Assembly: GCA_036320915.1 (NCBI GenBank)
Contig: JAXBDG010000002.1
Location: 2,604,001-2,668,000 of the forward strand
Direction of reading: 5' to 3'
Length of the DNA: 64,000 bases
Origin: Linnemannia elongata
Taxonomy: Eukaryota; Mortierellomycota; Mortierellomycetes; Mortierellales; Mortierellaceae
Shown here piece after piece: positions 63,893 to 64,000 of this stretch. Every line of letters starts with the position of its first letter. Position 1 is the stretch's first letter. Below the pieces are notes generated by a model. That model had not been told where the DNA came from, searched no databases, and saw nothing but the letters and a program-made list of their open reading frames with translations. A program made the position numbers and the translations under genes.

Positions 63893-64000
63893 AGACTTTA
63901 CTGGAGACTTTATTAGTCACATCCACCCGGGAACCAATAGCTCCAACGTAAAATTGGCTACCACATATGTCTTAACTTCACCTTATTGTAAAATATCAAC

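Overview
The window looks like nuclear DNA of an early-diverging soil fungus, most likely Mucoromycota/Mortierellomycotina (inference). Supporting signs are short GT-AG introns (about 60-120 bases) in most housekeeping genes, fungal autophagy genes (Atg29, Atg5), a fungal-type Mis14/NSL1 kinetochore subunit, a flavin monooxygenase of a type frequent in Mortierella, and intact Helitron and DIRS elements in one locus. I saw no tRNA, rRNA or CRISPR array.

Layout. 1-1400: 3'-truncated FAD monooxygenase (minus strand). About 2.7-51 kb: a large minus-strand array of one family of four-helix membrane proteins that I cannot assign to a named family. I count 13 full-length coding or near-coding members, plus five decayed ones and a frameshifted tail remnant. 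The first part (2.7-11.4 kb) is a tandem amplification in units of about 2.05 kb that carry short (178-189 aa) tail-less proteins and a shared promoter (ATTAAC-type box plus TTTAAA-type TATA box). The second part (29.7-51 kb) carries members with long Gln/Pro-rich tails.

Two large mobile elements have landed in upstream regions of array genes. A Helitron with a five-exon, frame-intact RepHel gene (11402-17629, 5' end unresolved) abuts the TATA box of the 10642-11211 gene. It lies in about 11 kb of non-array DNA that also holds a Cys/His-rich 774-aa protein gene. A complete DIRS-type tyrosine-recombinase retrotransposon (about 40057-44340) has inverted terminal repeats and an internal complementary region. 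It sits 68 bp upstream of the ATG of the 39080-39988 gene and separates that gene from its ancestral upstream region.

51.6-64 kb is conserved single-copy territory: an AT-hook/coiled-coil protein, a small Cys-rich protein, Atg29 and Atg5 side by side on the minus strand, then on the plus strand a bacterial-type MscL channel with a C-terminal zinc ribbon and the Mis14/NSL1 kinetochore subunit. Exon models were built by hand from splice consensus and frame closure; all internal phases close.

The best candidate for an undescribed system is the tetraspan array. It combines recent tandem amplification, a conserved loop Cys pair, a recurrent tail motif, rapidly evolving repeat tails, many decaying copies and repeated transposon hits at promoters.
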